This document shows positions 55,144 through 64,000 of a stretch of 64,000 nt of DNA, one piece after another. Below the pieces are notes generated by a model. It searched no databases. It saw only the letters and a program-made list of their open reading frames with translations, and was not told the origin of the DNA. The stretch spans positions 21,585,924 to 21,649,923 of the forward strand of contig NC_053141.1 of the NCBI RefSeq assembly GCF_016808335.1, written 5' to 3'. This DNA comes from Panicum virgatum (Eukaryota > Streptophyta > Magnoliopsida > Poales > Poaceae). The position numbers and the translations under genes were made by a program. Each line of letters opens with the position of its first letter. The stretch's first letter is position 1.

Positions 55144-55659
55144 GTGGAAAGGCTTTTCAAGAAAACTCGTCATATGGCTTTGGTAGGACTTCGGCAAATC
55201 AAAGAGGAGCTTTGCAAGTTTTTTTTTTCAAATAAATTTGCCCAAGTATTTAAAAATTAGGAGTGAAGATCATGTCATCAAACCATATCGCACACATCAA
55301 CTACTTAGATGAGCATGTTGTCCTAGAGAAATTTTTTCACAAGCATCAAGATAATAAGTATGGAATATAACTTATGCAAGCCAACCATAGAAAGTATGTA
55401 GAGCGGGCAGAGCATGATGATTCATTTTATTTGAGCTTGATTCAAAAGATCAGTTTTAAAACTCATTCAAACTCAAAACCAAGGAGAGTGAAGCTTGGGG
55501 TTGCAAACCTTCGCTGCGTGTAGACAATCTGGGGGTCTGGCAACCCCCCCCACACTTATTCTTCTGCCTGTAACTTATTAGGGAACAAAGCAAAACAAAA
55601 AGGAGCCTAGAAAGATAAGGGTTGTCTAGCCTATTTTATTTTGGCAGTTGATTTTAAGG
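55144..55659 (-). other. Element H non-coding 3' region, part 2, with internal polypurine tract
   Basis: Continues H after solo LTR G and is collinear with 18520-19080 of element A. At 55544-55557 the minus strand reads AAGTGTGGGGGGGG, a second polypurine tract located about 100 bp after the integrase stop codon. Confidence 0.65.
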
Positions 55660-56894
55660 CTAGGTTTCTTCGATGAAGTTGATCACATCATACTCTTTAT
55701 TATCGGGTTCTAGGAAGATTTTTAAATGATGACTGTTTACCTTAAAGGTCTTACCTTCGTCATCTTGAAGAGTGATTGCTCCGTGTGATGCGACGTCGAT
55801 GATGGTGTACGGTCCTTCCCATTTGCTCCGAAGCTTCCCATGTCCAAATAACTTAACCCTGGAATTAAAGAGTAATACCTTATCTCCTGGCTTGAACTCC
55901 TTTTGCTTGATCCTTTTGTCGTGCCACTTCTTGGTCTTCTCTTTATAGATCTTGGCACTATGGTATGCTTTGTTCCTCCATTCTTCTAGCTCTGATAGTT
56001 GTTGTTTTCTGTGCATTCTGGCTTTCTTAAAGTCCATGTTGAATCTCCAGATTGCCCAGTGTGCCCTGTGTTCTAGCTCAACAGGCAGGTGGCATGTCTT
56101 CCCATACACTAGCTGATAGGGTGACATGCCCAGTGGTGTTTTGTAGGCAGTTCGATATGCCCAAAGTGCATCGGGTAGCTTTGTCTTCCATGATTTCCCC
56201 ATCTCTTGTACGGTCTTTTGCAGAATGTTCTTGATTTGTTTATTTGATGTTTCTGCTTGACCATTGGTTTGGGGGTGATATGGAGTTGCAATGTTGTGCT
56301 CTGCTCCAAGCTCTTTGAGAAAGTTTTGGAAGGTCTTATCAATGAAGTGAGACCCTCCGTCACTTATCACCATCCTTGGTGTCCCAAAACGAGGAAATAT
56401 GATCTCTTGGAACATCCGTCGAGCATGCTTGTAGTCGGCCGCACGGCATGGCATTGCTTCTACCCATTTGTACACATAATCAACTGCCACCAGGATGTAT
56501 TCATTGTCATAAGACTTTGGGAATGGTACCACGAAGTCAATACCCCATACGTCAAATAGTTCTATCTAGAGGTTATTTTGTAGGGGCATTGCATCTCGTG
56601 CAGTAATTGCTCCATGCTTCTGGCATCTTCTGCATCTTTGAATGAAGTCTTTGGTGTCCTCGTACATGGTTGGCCAAAAGAATCCACTTTGTCAGATCTT
56701 GGCCTGAGTACGGTATACACCATAGTGTCCACCATAAGGTGCTGCATGACATTTCTCAATGATTCTCATTCCTTCCGCTGTGGGTACACATCTTCTCAGC
56801 AGGCCATCAGCACAAACTCTGTAGAGGTACGGATCATCCCACAAGTGATGTCTACTTTCGTAGATCAACTTCTTATTGTTTTCTCCTGGTGGTA
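55660..56894 (-). pseudogene. Element H integrase (3' end of pol), two stops, 5' end cut by element I
   Basis: One minus frame runs from 56894 to the stop near 55660. It includes the zinc-binding part (CHAAPYGGHYGVYRTQ, then CRRCQKHG) and the catalytic core: first Asp in DVWGIDF, second in VISDGGSHF, Glu in [10 protein letters not shown], with exactly 35 residues between the last two (DD35E). A GPY-type module [13 protein letters not shown] and the end [14 protein letters not shown] follow. In-frame stops occur at about 56695 (TGA after QAKI) and 56567 (TAG before IELFDVW). The residues upstream of the zinc domain are lost where element I inserts at 56895. Sequence style is Tat/Athila gypsy. 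Catalytic residues are intact, but the frame is dead. Confidence 0.9.
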
Positions 56895-58354
56895 TGTTGA
56901 CGCTCCTTAGCGCCCCGATTTGTATACTGCAAGCGCACGGTTCATGTAGCTTTTCCATTAGAGTATTCCCCCAAGGTTTATCAATCCGTGGATCGACAAA
57001 GAACTACCTAAGGTTTTCCATCTAATCTAATGGATCTATCCTAACATGAAGCATTGATTGCATATAAAGGGTAAACCTTTAATAGATATGAGTGATATGT
57101 AGTGGTTGATCTCATCCATGAACATAGGCTTAATCATAGCAAAACCAAAAATATGACCAGGCCTATCGTCATCTAGTTGTAGTTCAAGCTAACGAGCGGA
57201 TAAATCATGCATCTCAATCAAAAGCATCTTTAAACTCAAAATCTCCAATCTGATCCCTCGATACTCCACCTACTTAGTGGCAACGGCCTGTCACGACGCC
57301 ACCCCTTTCGACAAAAGTACCCTGAAGCAAGTCGAACCCCCTTTGGTGGTTCCGCCATGATTCTCTAGCCACCATGACTACAAGATCATGCTAAGCGATC
57401 TATCTCGATAATAGATCTAAGATGAAGCAAACCCAAAGAGAAGAACGAAATCGAAAGAGAGAACATGATCGCTAATAGATTCGGAAGACATGATTATCAT
57501 TACTCACATAATAGATTCGTTTGGATCATCACCACCATGTGCACACCATCGATGAATCCAACTAGCTCTTGAACTCCGCTATGGCACAACCACGCAGGGT
57601 GGCCACGGCGGCTGGGGTCGGCCTAAGCCATCTCCTAGACAACTTCGAAGACTTGCGGCGGCCGTCGTCTCCCTCCGGTCTTGACCCTAGATTTTCGTCG
57701 AGTTCTGGGTGGATGGATGCTTCGAGTTGAATAAGGTGCGAGCTATTTATAAGCCAAGGAAGCCACCGGTCGAAGGGGAGGCCGAACTGCCTCAGAAAAG
57801 GGTTGGGCCGACCGGCCCCATGAGCCTAGGCCAGCCGGCCTACCCCTTTTCGGGCTCGCCTCGGTCTCATCTTTGGCGTGTAGACTCCTCGCATCTTCTA
57901 GAGTTTCTGTCCTTCACGATTGCACCCCTTTGGACGTTGTTATCTTGGAGATATCTTCGAGGAAAGGATAGGATAGGAAATCCTTCCTTAAATCTTCATT
58001 TGCTTTGCTTAATCCCGAAGTATCTTGATCTCATCTTCGTGGGCTCGGTCCTTTGGGCTCTCTTGGAGGATGGATGTGCGTGAATGGGCTTCGAATCAAC
58101 ATGGGCTTTGGTCCTTCCTTTGGGCTTTGGCCTTCGTCTTTCTCCGTGTTAACGCTCGATCACGGACCTCGTCATTTCATGCTCCAAAATAGGCCAAAAA
58201 CCTGCAAAAACGAAGTTCCTCCAAAATATATGTGCAAGCGTGAAAATGACCAATAATTAGGCCGGGGTTAGGACGGTTAGTGATTTTGATATTAAATTCA
58301 TGCCATTATCAAGGATAAACAGGGGATAAAAAGGGTACTTAAGGAGCGCCAACA
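56895..58354 (-). repeat. Element I 3' LTR
   Basis: 1460 bp with an extended inverted end: left TGTTGACGCTCCTTA, and reverse complement of the right TGTTGGCGCTCCTTA. On the minus strand a TATA box TTATAAATAG lies near 57749-57740. GGCCGACCGGCC-type palindromes occur at 57805-57842. The U5 module CGTGCGCTTGCAG is at about 56945-56930 on the minus strand. Confidence 0.8.
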
Positions 58355-58373
58355 TTCCCCCCATGCTTAAACC
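58355..58373 (-). promoter_or_regulatory. Polypurine tract of element I
   Basis: The minus strand reads GTTTAAGCATGGGGGGAA before the LTR start TGTTGGCGC. A second copy of the tract and its neighbouring CTCGAGGACGAGCA lies at 59193-59222. Confidence 0.75.
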
Positions 58374-60520
58374 TTGCTCGTCCTCGAGTAAGTCTAGGAG
58401 CTTTGCTTATAAAAAAATCAGCGTTGCCCCTCAATGTCCTCTCTGCACTTAGTCACACATAACAAGACATATTGCTCTCTCAAGTATTTAGCATTTAAGT
58501 TCATGTTTTGACCGGCTACTTTTTCATTATGGAAGATAGACTAGCAATTAAAGAACAAGCCACAGTAATAAATAAATGCAATGCTCTCAAACTTAAGCAA
58601 ACTTCAAACCTTTACCTTGCTTCATCGTGAAGAGTTTTCAAAAGAATGCATATCAAACATAAGTGAGGTTCTCTTGCAAAAGATCATGGAAATACTCATC
58701 TCATCAAGTCGCTCAAGCCTACGTTAGATTGTCTTCAACCTATTCTACTCATATATAAAAGTGGAAGTCTTATGTGGAGCTTGGTAGGTAAAAACAATCC
58801 TAGCAAAACATTATATCTGAAATATTGTCAAACTAAGAGAGAGATCTATTGGATTTACTCAGACTAGTCAAAAAGGCCATTGGAAAATAATGTTGGAGAG
58901 GGAGAAAGATGAAACACACACATTTAGATAGGTGGACATGTGCAAGTGGCAAAAGGATGATCCCGAGACACAAATGAAGTTCTCATTATCGGATTGCACA
59001 TGGTTGGAACATTTGAGTATGGAATAATTCTTCAAAGTAACTTGGAAAATTAATGAAGCCAAAAAGAGCTAAGGAGCATTTTATTCTTCTCTCTTTTTTT
59101 CTTTAATTTTTTTCTCCTTTTTTTTCATTTTTCTATTTTTTCTCTTTTTACTCCTTAGAACTTTTGATAACATAGAATACTTACCCAGCCATCCCCCCAT
59201 GCTTGAACGAATGCTCGTCCTCGAGTATGTATAGTGGGAGAACCAACTAGCTAGGGTAAGTATCTCAAATTCACCTTCTTCTTCATAGAACTACTTGAAT
59301 CTCCGGGGAGCCTTGTCTCCCAAAACTTTTCTTTATATGATGCCCTTGATTCTTTTGATTCCGTCGAAATGATAATCCATACTCAAAGTGGGTTGTGGTC
59401 AAGGAGGTAATCACAAAAAGATATTTTTGGTTTAGGGTGGATATCCAGCGAGGTTTGTAAGATTCCCGAACTAGAAACTCACAATGCATGGATAAATAGG
59501 CTAGCAAAAAGAAGGTTACACAAAAAAACGGAATGACCAGCTTCTTAATCTCATACCAAAGAAATCAATCTTAATCCAACTCATCAAAATATAAGTTTGC
59601 AATCTAAAGGTTTCATCATGAAAGAATATGTATGTATAGGCTTTGGTAGGTAGAACTTTGCAAGAGATTCACAAATGTAAATAGCATAGGAATTAAGTTT
59701 TCAAATTAAACAACACAAGGTGTAAGGTCATCGGTAGACTTAAATCAAAGAGCAACATAGAATATGTGGGTTTAGAATTTAGTCATTTAACCTCCACAAT
59801 TAAAAGAGCCGGTATTTAATCATTTTAATTCCATTTAATTGAGAGCAAATGGTCAAGTCATATACAACATAGCATAGGTAAAACAAAGCAGCAACTTTCA
59901 TCATTTTTCCATAAGCATAAGGCATTGCCAAAATGTATCAATGTGGTGAGCACAAAGTGATGGTGATCCTACACTTATTGAAAACAAAAACAAAAATAGG
60001 TTGTCCTCCTAGAAGCCATGTGATAGGTTGAGAGGTATATACAAAGGTTGCATCTATGGTTGAAGGCATATATGTACAAGCATTTAAAAAAAAGAGAGTT
60101 GAGGAAGAATTACCGTCCTTCTCGATGCTCGTAATGAAGTGTAGCGCAGCCTCCCCCATACATAAGCATTGTGATAAGCATGGAAGAAGAATCATGAGCA
60201 TCTTGTGGCAACTGTGATTCTCTTACTCCATGAGATCTTTCTTCCTTGTCCACGAAATCCTCCCCCATGCTTAGCATGATGCTAGGCGTGGAAGGAGAAG
60301 ATAGATTATCTTGCAATTCTTGAAGTCCTTCCCTCATGTGTATGAATATCATTTTCAATGATTCTTCACCTTTGTTGCCTCAATTTTCCTTCAACTTCTT
60401 CTTGAACTAAGTCATAGTCCCAATCATTGCTTCACGTCGTCATCGCCTCCTTCAATTCCTCGTTGTCCCATTGCTGCCTCATCATCACGAATTTTTTCTT
60501 TCAATTTCCAGAACAGAACC
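58374..60520 (-). other. Element I internal non-coding region, part 1
   Basis: No coding similarity was seen. Holds a long pyrimidine run (59082-59155), a second polypurine tract near 59193-59205, and further CCCCCATRC-type motifs near 60152 and 60262. Style and position match the 3' non-coding regions of A and H. Confidence 0.55.
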
Positions 60521-60534
60521 TGTACTGAAACATT

Positions 60535-60850
60535 GCTCCATTGCGAAGTGCACGAATTTTCCTTTCCAATGAGTTCTTATTCTCCCAAAATTGATTCCAA
60601 ACAAGAGAGTTATGTCCATTTTATCCCAGCGCTGCAATCTGTTCCGAATTTTAGAACGCGCAGCGTCCAAAGTTTTTGCCATATCTCCTTGTACGGGTCT
60701 TCAAATTCATTGATCTTGGATGCATTGGAACGGGAATTTCATGGAGCTTCTGAATATCAACTTTTTATTCCTTGTACATCTCTGTCCATGTGCAAAATTT
60801 GATGAAAACAGCGGGGCTTGCTTTCGAACTTTGGAGATGTTGACGAATTT
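60535..60850. repeat. Element I internal repeat, copy 1
   Basis: First of three diverged direct repeats of about 310 bp. Shared landmarks: TTCCAAYNAGNGAGTTATG, a GCTGCAATCTG-type stretch, GCCATATCTCC, GGGTCTTCAAAT, and GAGCTTCTGAATATC followed by CTTGTACATCTCTG. Not recognised as coding. Confidence 0.7.
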
Positions 60851-61019
60851 GATTTCTTCTTTGATCACGAATTCATGGGAACGCTTTATCATGCCTGCAA
60901 AACAATTCAAGTGCACAATCTACCCCCAAGGTGATAGTCGGAAGTAGAGACAATTGCCAACAAACCTACCATTCCTAAGATCTCAAATTGTGGCATAGCT
61001 AGCTTAGCGAAAAAAAAAA

Positions 61020-62560
61020 CCTAGTGAGTGTACGTGTGTGCTAGTGTAAATGCAAATGAGAGGAAGGTATATAAACAAAGACAATGTTTACACCTAGTTC
61101 TAAACACCATGTTTACAACTAGGTTGCCGAACTTCTCCATAGCCAAAAAGACTTATTTAACCAAGGTCAAAACACCATGTCTATCCCAAGATCAATAGGC
61201 CTTCATAGCACAAGAGAAAAAATAAAGCGCATTGCAAAGCTTATAAACCAACCAAATGCAACATGAGAACAAAATGGATTGTTATCTTGGTCAAAAGAGC
61301 TTAAAGATGGAAGTCCGCAAACAAGTTTAAACACCACGTTTACACAAGATTGCAAAAGGTAAATGCTGTCATGACAAGCATTACATGGATAGGAAAGCAT
61401 ACATCAATAAGATTGAGACCAAGCTAGCAAAATGAGGGCATGAACAATGGAATGGATGCAAAGTGCAAATGCAAAGTTAGCAAAAACAAGTGTTGGAAAG
61501 GTTGAAAGGACCTTTCGATGTTGTTCCGCAACTAGTTTATTCAAAAACAATTGCTAAGAGTGACAAAAAGCCTTCGCGACACTTCATAAAAAGTGAGGTT
61601 TTTGTCAATGAAAAGGTTATTTATCGAAAAGGACCAAGCAACCGAGCTAACAAGGTTTTAGAAGTAGGTTTATGGGTTTCCTATATTTTTTTTGGCTTAA
61701 AACAAAAATTTTGAAGAGAGAGTGTTGGGTATAGAAATTCTATCTAAGGTGGTTTTTTTTTAAAAAAAAAACTAGAGAGAAACAAAAGTTAGATTCTTTT
61801 TTTTTGAATGAAAAATATAACCTATGGTTTTAGGATTGCTCTATGAGTGATTTTCCTAAGGGTTTTAGGATCTCAAAAGCGAGGCTAGTCAATGTTTTTA
61901 GAAAAAGTTTTTTTTTTAAATGCAACATGCAATGCAATGCAAGGGTGAGACGAACAACATGGTATGCAATGCAACACGGGGTGCGTGAATAAAATGATAT
62001 GACATGATGAGGTGGTCTAAAACAAAACAAAAAGTTAGCCTAAGTTAACTAGCCACAAGTTTAGAATCAAAGGGTGGTACAATGCTTCATAAATCTCTCT
62101 AAAAGGGACACAAAGAAAAAGACTCTAAACACTAATAGGCACACAAAAAGGTCTACAAGTTTCCCAAGATCAAATAACAAAGTGCTCCGTTAATAACATT
62201 TAGAATGAACAACATGAAGTTGTGGTTTTTATTAGAGCAATGGTACAATGTTACTTGATATTCCGATTAAAGAGTGCAATGTAAACGGTCATATTACTAT
62301 ATATATAACAAAAGATCGGGTTGCCTCCCTCAAAGCGCTTCATTTAGAGTCATAGAGCTCTACTTTCTTACATACCTTCTCATGGATGCGAAGCCATGGT
62401 CCTTCATGCAAGAGGTGAAGGTGTTCCATGCAGCTCTTATCCCACTTCTCATGTTGGACATGATCAATCACTCTTAATGGAAAACTTGCCCAATCGTCTC
62501 TCACATCATGGTCACCTCCTTCTTTGTTGTCCTTTGTCGCTACGTTTCTTTTCACGGATT
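61020..62560. other. Element I internal non-coding region, part 2
   Basis: AT-rich, no coding similarity. The motif AACACCATGTTTACA and variants recur at about 61078, 61104, 61170 and 61329. A/T homopolymer runs occur at 61750-61800. Confidence 0.5.
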
Positions 62561-62589
62561 TTCCTCTCTGACCAGATTGGTAATTGTGC

Positions 62590-62915
62590 CAAATAATTGA
62601 TCCAATGCAAGGTGCACAAAATCTTCTTTCCAACAAGTCTTCATTTGCCCAAAACGCATTCCAATTGAGGGAGTTATGCCCCTTTTTCCCCGTCACTGCA
62701 ATCTGCCCCGTACTGATTTCAGCACGTGCATCTCCGATGTTTGCGACATAGCTCCTCCCGTGGGTCTTCAATTGTATCGATCATGGATGCGTCGAACCGA
62801 GGACTTGATGGAGATCCTGAATATTCAACTTTCTTGCATTGTAAATCTCTGGACTTGTGCACAATATTGATGAGGCTTAGCGACGTCCGTTCTTGAAACT
62901 TGAAGATGTTGATGA
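62590..62915. repeat. Element I internal repeat, copy 2
   Basis: Direct repeat of 60535-60850 with the landmarks CATTCCAATTGAGGGAGTTA, CACTGCAATCTGCCCCG, GACATAGCTCC, TGGGTCTTCAAT and CCTGAATATTCAACTTTC in the same order. Confidence 0.7.
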
Positions 62916-63709
62916 TGGTGTTCAAAATTTTGGGCACAGTTTCCCTCCTCATCATTTGAGTTTCATGTCCTGCATGGTTAGTGAAATTCGGGGCTTCTCC
63001 CGACATGTGCTCTTTTAGGGTCATGAGCTTGACTAAGCGCAAAGCAAGATCGAGATTTGCAATTATTTGTAAACACATGCTACATAATCACATCCTCAAT
63101 TAAATTTCATCAACAAGACATGGTGTAATTAAATGCAGCATGCGTTTCTTGCATAGCGCGGAGCTCATTATTAGGCAGAGGTTCTTTAAGCATGAAATCA
63201 ACCTTCTCAAGAAACTCTAGCCTATCATCATGAAAAGAACAAGGCATAGAATTTAAACTTTCATTCCGACTATCGGTTCGAGCATGAGATTTTTAAAGAT
63301 TATCAACAAAACCAATAGAAGCTTGAGAATTCACTGTATACCTTAGCCTCGAAGCTTTTTCATACTCATTGGAGTCGTGGTGCTTTGTGCGAGATGTCAT
63401 CTTGATGCACTCTTCGTGGTCCGTTATGATTTGCTTCTCACGTCTCCATGTGTTGAATGTTGCGCTCTTGTAATCCGTCGTGGTTTGTTGGCAACATCCT
63501 CGTTTGTCGAAGGTCGACCGCTTGTGCCTTCATTTGCTAATGTCATTGGGGTTCTTCCTCTGCTCCAAGCTTCTGAATTTTATCATGTACGCTTGATGAA
63601 AACATCGCCCAAGCTCGCCTTCATTGTTATCATCGTCATCTTCTCTATCTTGTTCTCATCACGTTGCTCCTGCCTCTTCTTTGTGGAATCTCTCCTGTAT
63701 ACTCAACAT
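62916..63709. other. Element I internal non-coding region, part 3
   Basis: No recognisable gene. Short ORFs here lack any family motif and are taken as chance frames. Confidence 0.45.
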
Positions 63710-63990
63710 AACATATACCAAAATATAGCTCTATTGAAAATTTTATGAAATTACTTTTCCAACGAGTGGTCATTCGCTTTAAACGGAGTCCAAATGAGGG
63801 AGTTGTGCCCGTTTCACTTTTGGCGCTGCGTGCTGTCCAGAAATTTTCAGAGTGCACAACCTTCAATGTTCTGGCCATACCCGCTTGTAGGAATCTCCGA
63901 TTGACTTGGTTCTTGATTCGTTGGGATGGGAACTTCGTGGAGCTTTTGAATATCCAAAAATATGCTGCTATTTGCTTCTGAGGTTGAGCA
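63710..63990. repeat. Element I internal repeat, copy 3
   Basis: Third copy with GAGTCCAAATGAGGGAGTTG, GGCGCTGCGTGCTGTCC, GGCCATACCCGC and GTGGAGCTTTTGAATATCC in the same order. It may continue past the window end. Spacing between copy starts is about 2.05 kb and 1.12 kb. Confidence 0.65.
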
Positions 63991-64000
63991 GAATATTGAT

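Larger units (their letters stand above)
45709..56894 (-). mobile_element. Retrotransposon H: Tat-like Ty3/gypsy element with integrase (minus), visible part
   Basis: Left LTR (3' LTR in element orientation) is 45709-50767, interrupted by C. Then come a polypurine tract at 50768-50781, a non-coding 3' region containing solo LTR G, an internal polypurine tract, and integrase at 55660-56894, where element I cuts it. LTR and 3' region are homologous to element A. The left target site would be CTCAA (45704-45708). The rest of pol, gag and the 5' LTR lie beyond the window on the far side of element I. Confidence 0.85.
56895..64000 (-). mobile_element. Retrotransposon I: Tat-like element (minus), left part only
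   Basis: Left LTR 56895-58354 (TGTTGACGC...GCCAACA), polypurine tract at 58355, then more than 5.6 kb of internal sequence without recognisable coding up to the window end. Inserted in the integrase region of H; the left target site would be TGGTA (56890-56894). Pol and gag, if present, lie to the right of the window. Confidence 0.8.

Overview
This window comes from a plant nuclear genome, almost certainly a grass (Poaceae). It begins inside a normal intron-containing housekeeping gene. Everything to its right is a deep stack of nested transposable elements of grass type: CACTA, Tat/Athila-like and chromovirus Ty3/gypsy elements, Tourist-, Stowaway- and hAT-like MITEs and an Au-type SINE. There is no bacterial, viral or CRISPR-like content. 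The species cannot be fixed from sequence alone.

Region 1 (1-10.7 kb): plus-strand gene for a spliceosomal DEAH-box RNA helicase (Prp2/DHX16/DEAH1 type). The first exon or exons lie left of the window. 25 exons can be traced from 131 to 10313 with unbroken phase, giving 972 residues. One intron uses a GC-AG boundary. Introns carry a small hAT-type MITE, a 5'-truncated SINE and a short Stowaway MITE.

Region 2 (10.7-12.5 kb): gene-poor flank with a Tourist/Harbinger-like MITE (11445-11720) and a probable minus-strand LTR fragment cut by the next element.

Region 3 (12.5 kb to the window end): a plus-strand CACTA transposon starts at 12543. Its TNP2 transposase pseudogene is split: the 5' part is at 14152-16419 and the 3' part at 34778-35237. 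The gap is retrotransposon A (16425-34772, minus, target duplication CCATA). A contains retrotransposon B (19923-33322, minus, duplication CCCAC). B contains a solo LTR, B2 (22960-27133, duplication GCAGG). B2 contains a Tourist-like MITE (25889-26261). The 3' subterminal part of the CACTA is broken at 35720 by Tat-like element E (plus), which carries gag, a protease region and an extra ORF. E is itself interrupted by F (38973-41383), D (41533-42436, duplication GCCGG) and H (minus, from 45709). H carries C (45794-49626, plus, duplication TATCG), G (51681-55138, minus solo LTR, duplication CATAT) and I (minus, from 56895 past the window end). The right ends of CACTA, E, H and I are outside the window.

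Two superfamilies dominate. The 'T family' (B, B2, C, D, G) has LTRs that begin TGTAACACC, are about 3.5 kb when complete, and use a tRNA-iMet primer site. The Tat-like group (A, E, F, H, I) has LTRs of 1.2-1.9 kb that begin TGTTG; where the primer site is visible (A, E, F) it resembles tRNA-Asp. All copies that can be judged are defective. The most interesting signals are: an integrated T-family copy (C) that lacks a 5' LTR and starts exactly where an internal second polypurine tract would start plus-strand DNA; second polypurine tracts in A, H and I; a duplicated double hairpin with a covarying pair in the 3' noncoding region of A and H; and LTR modules conserved across otherwise different Tat-like families.
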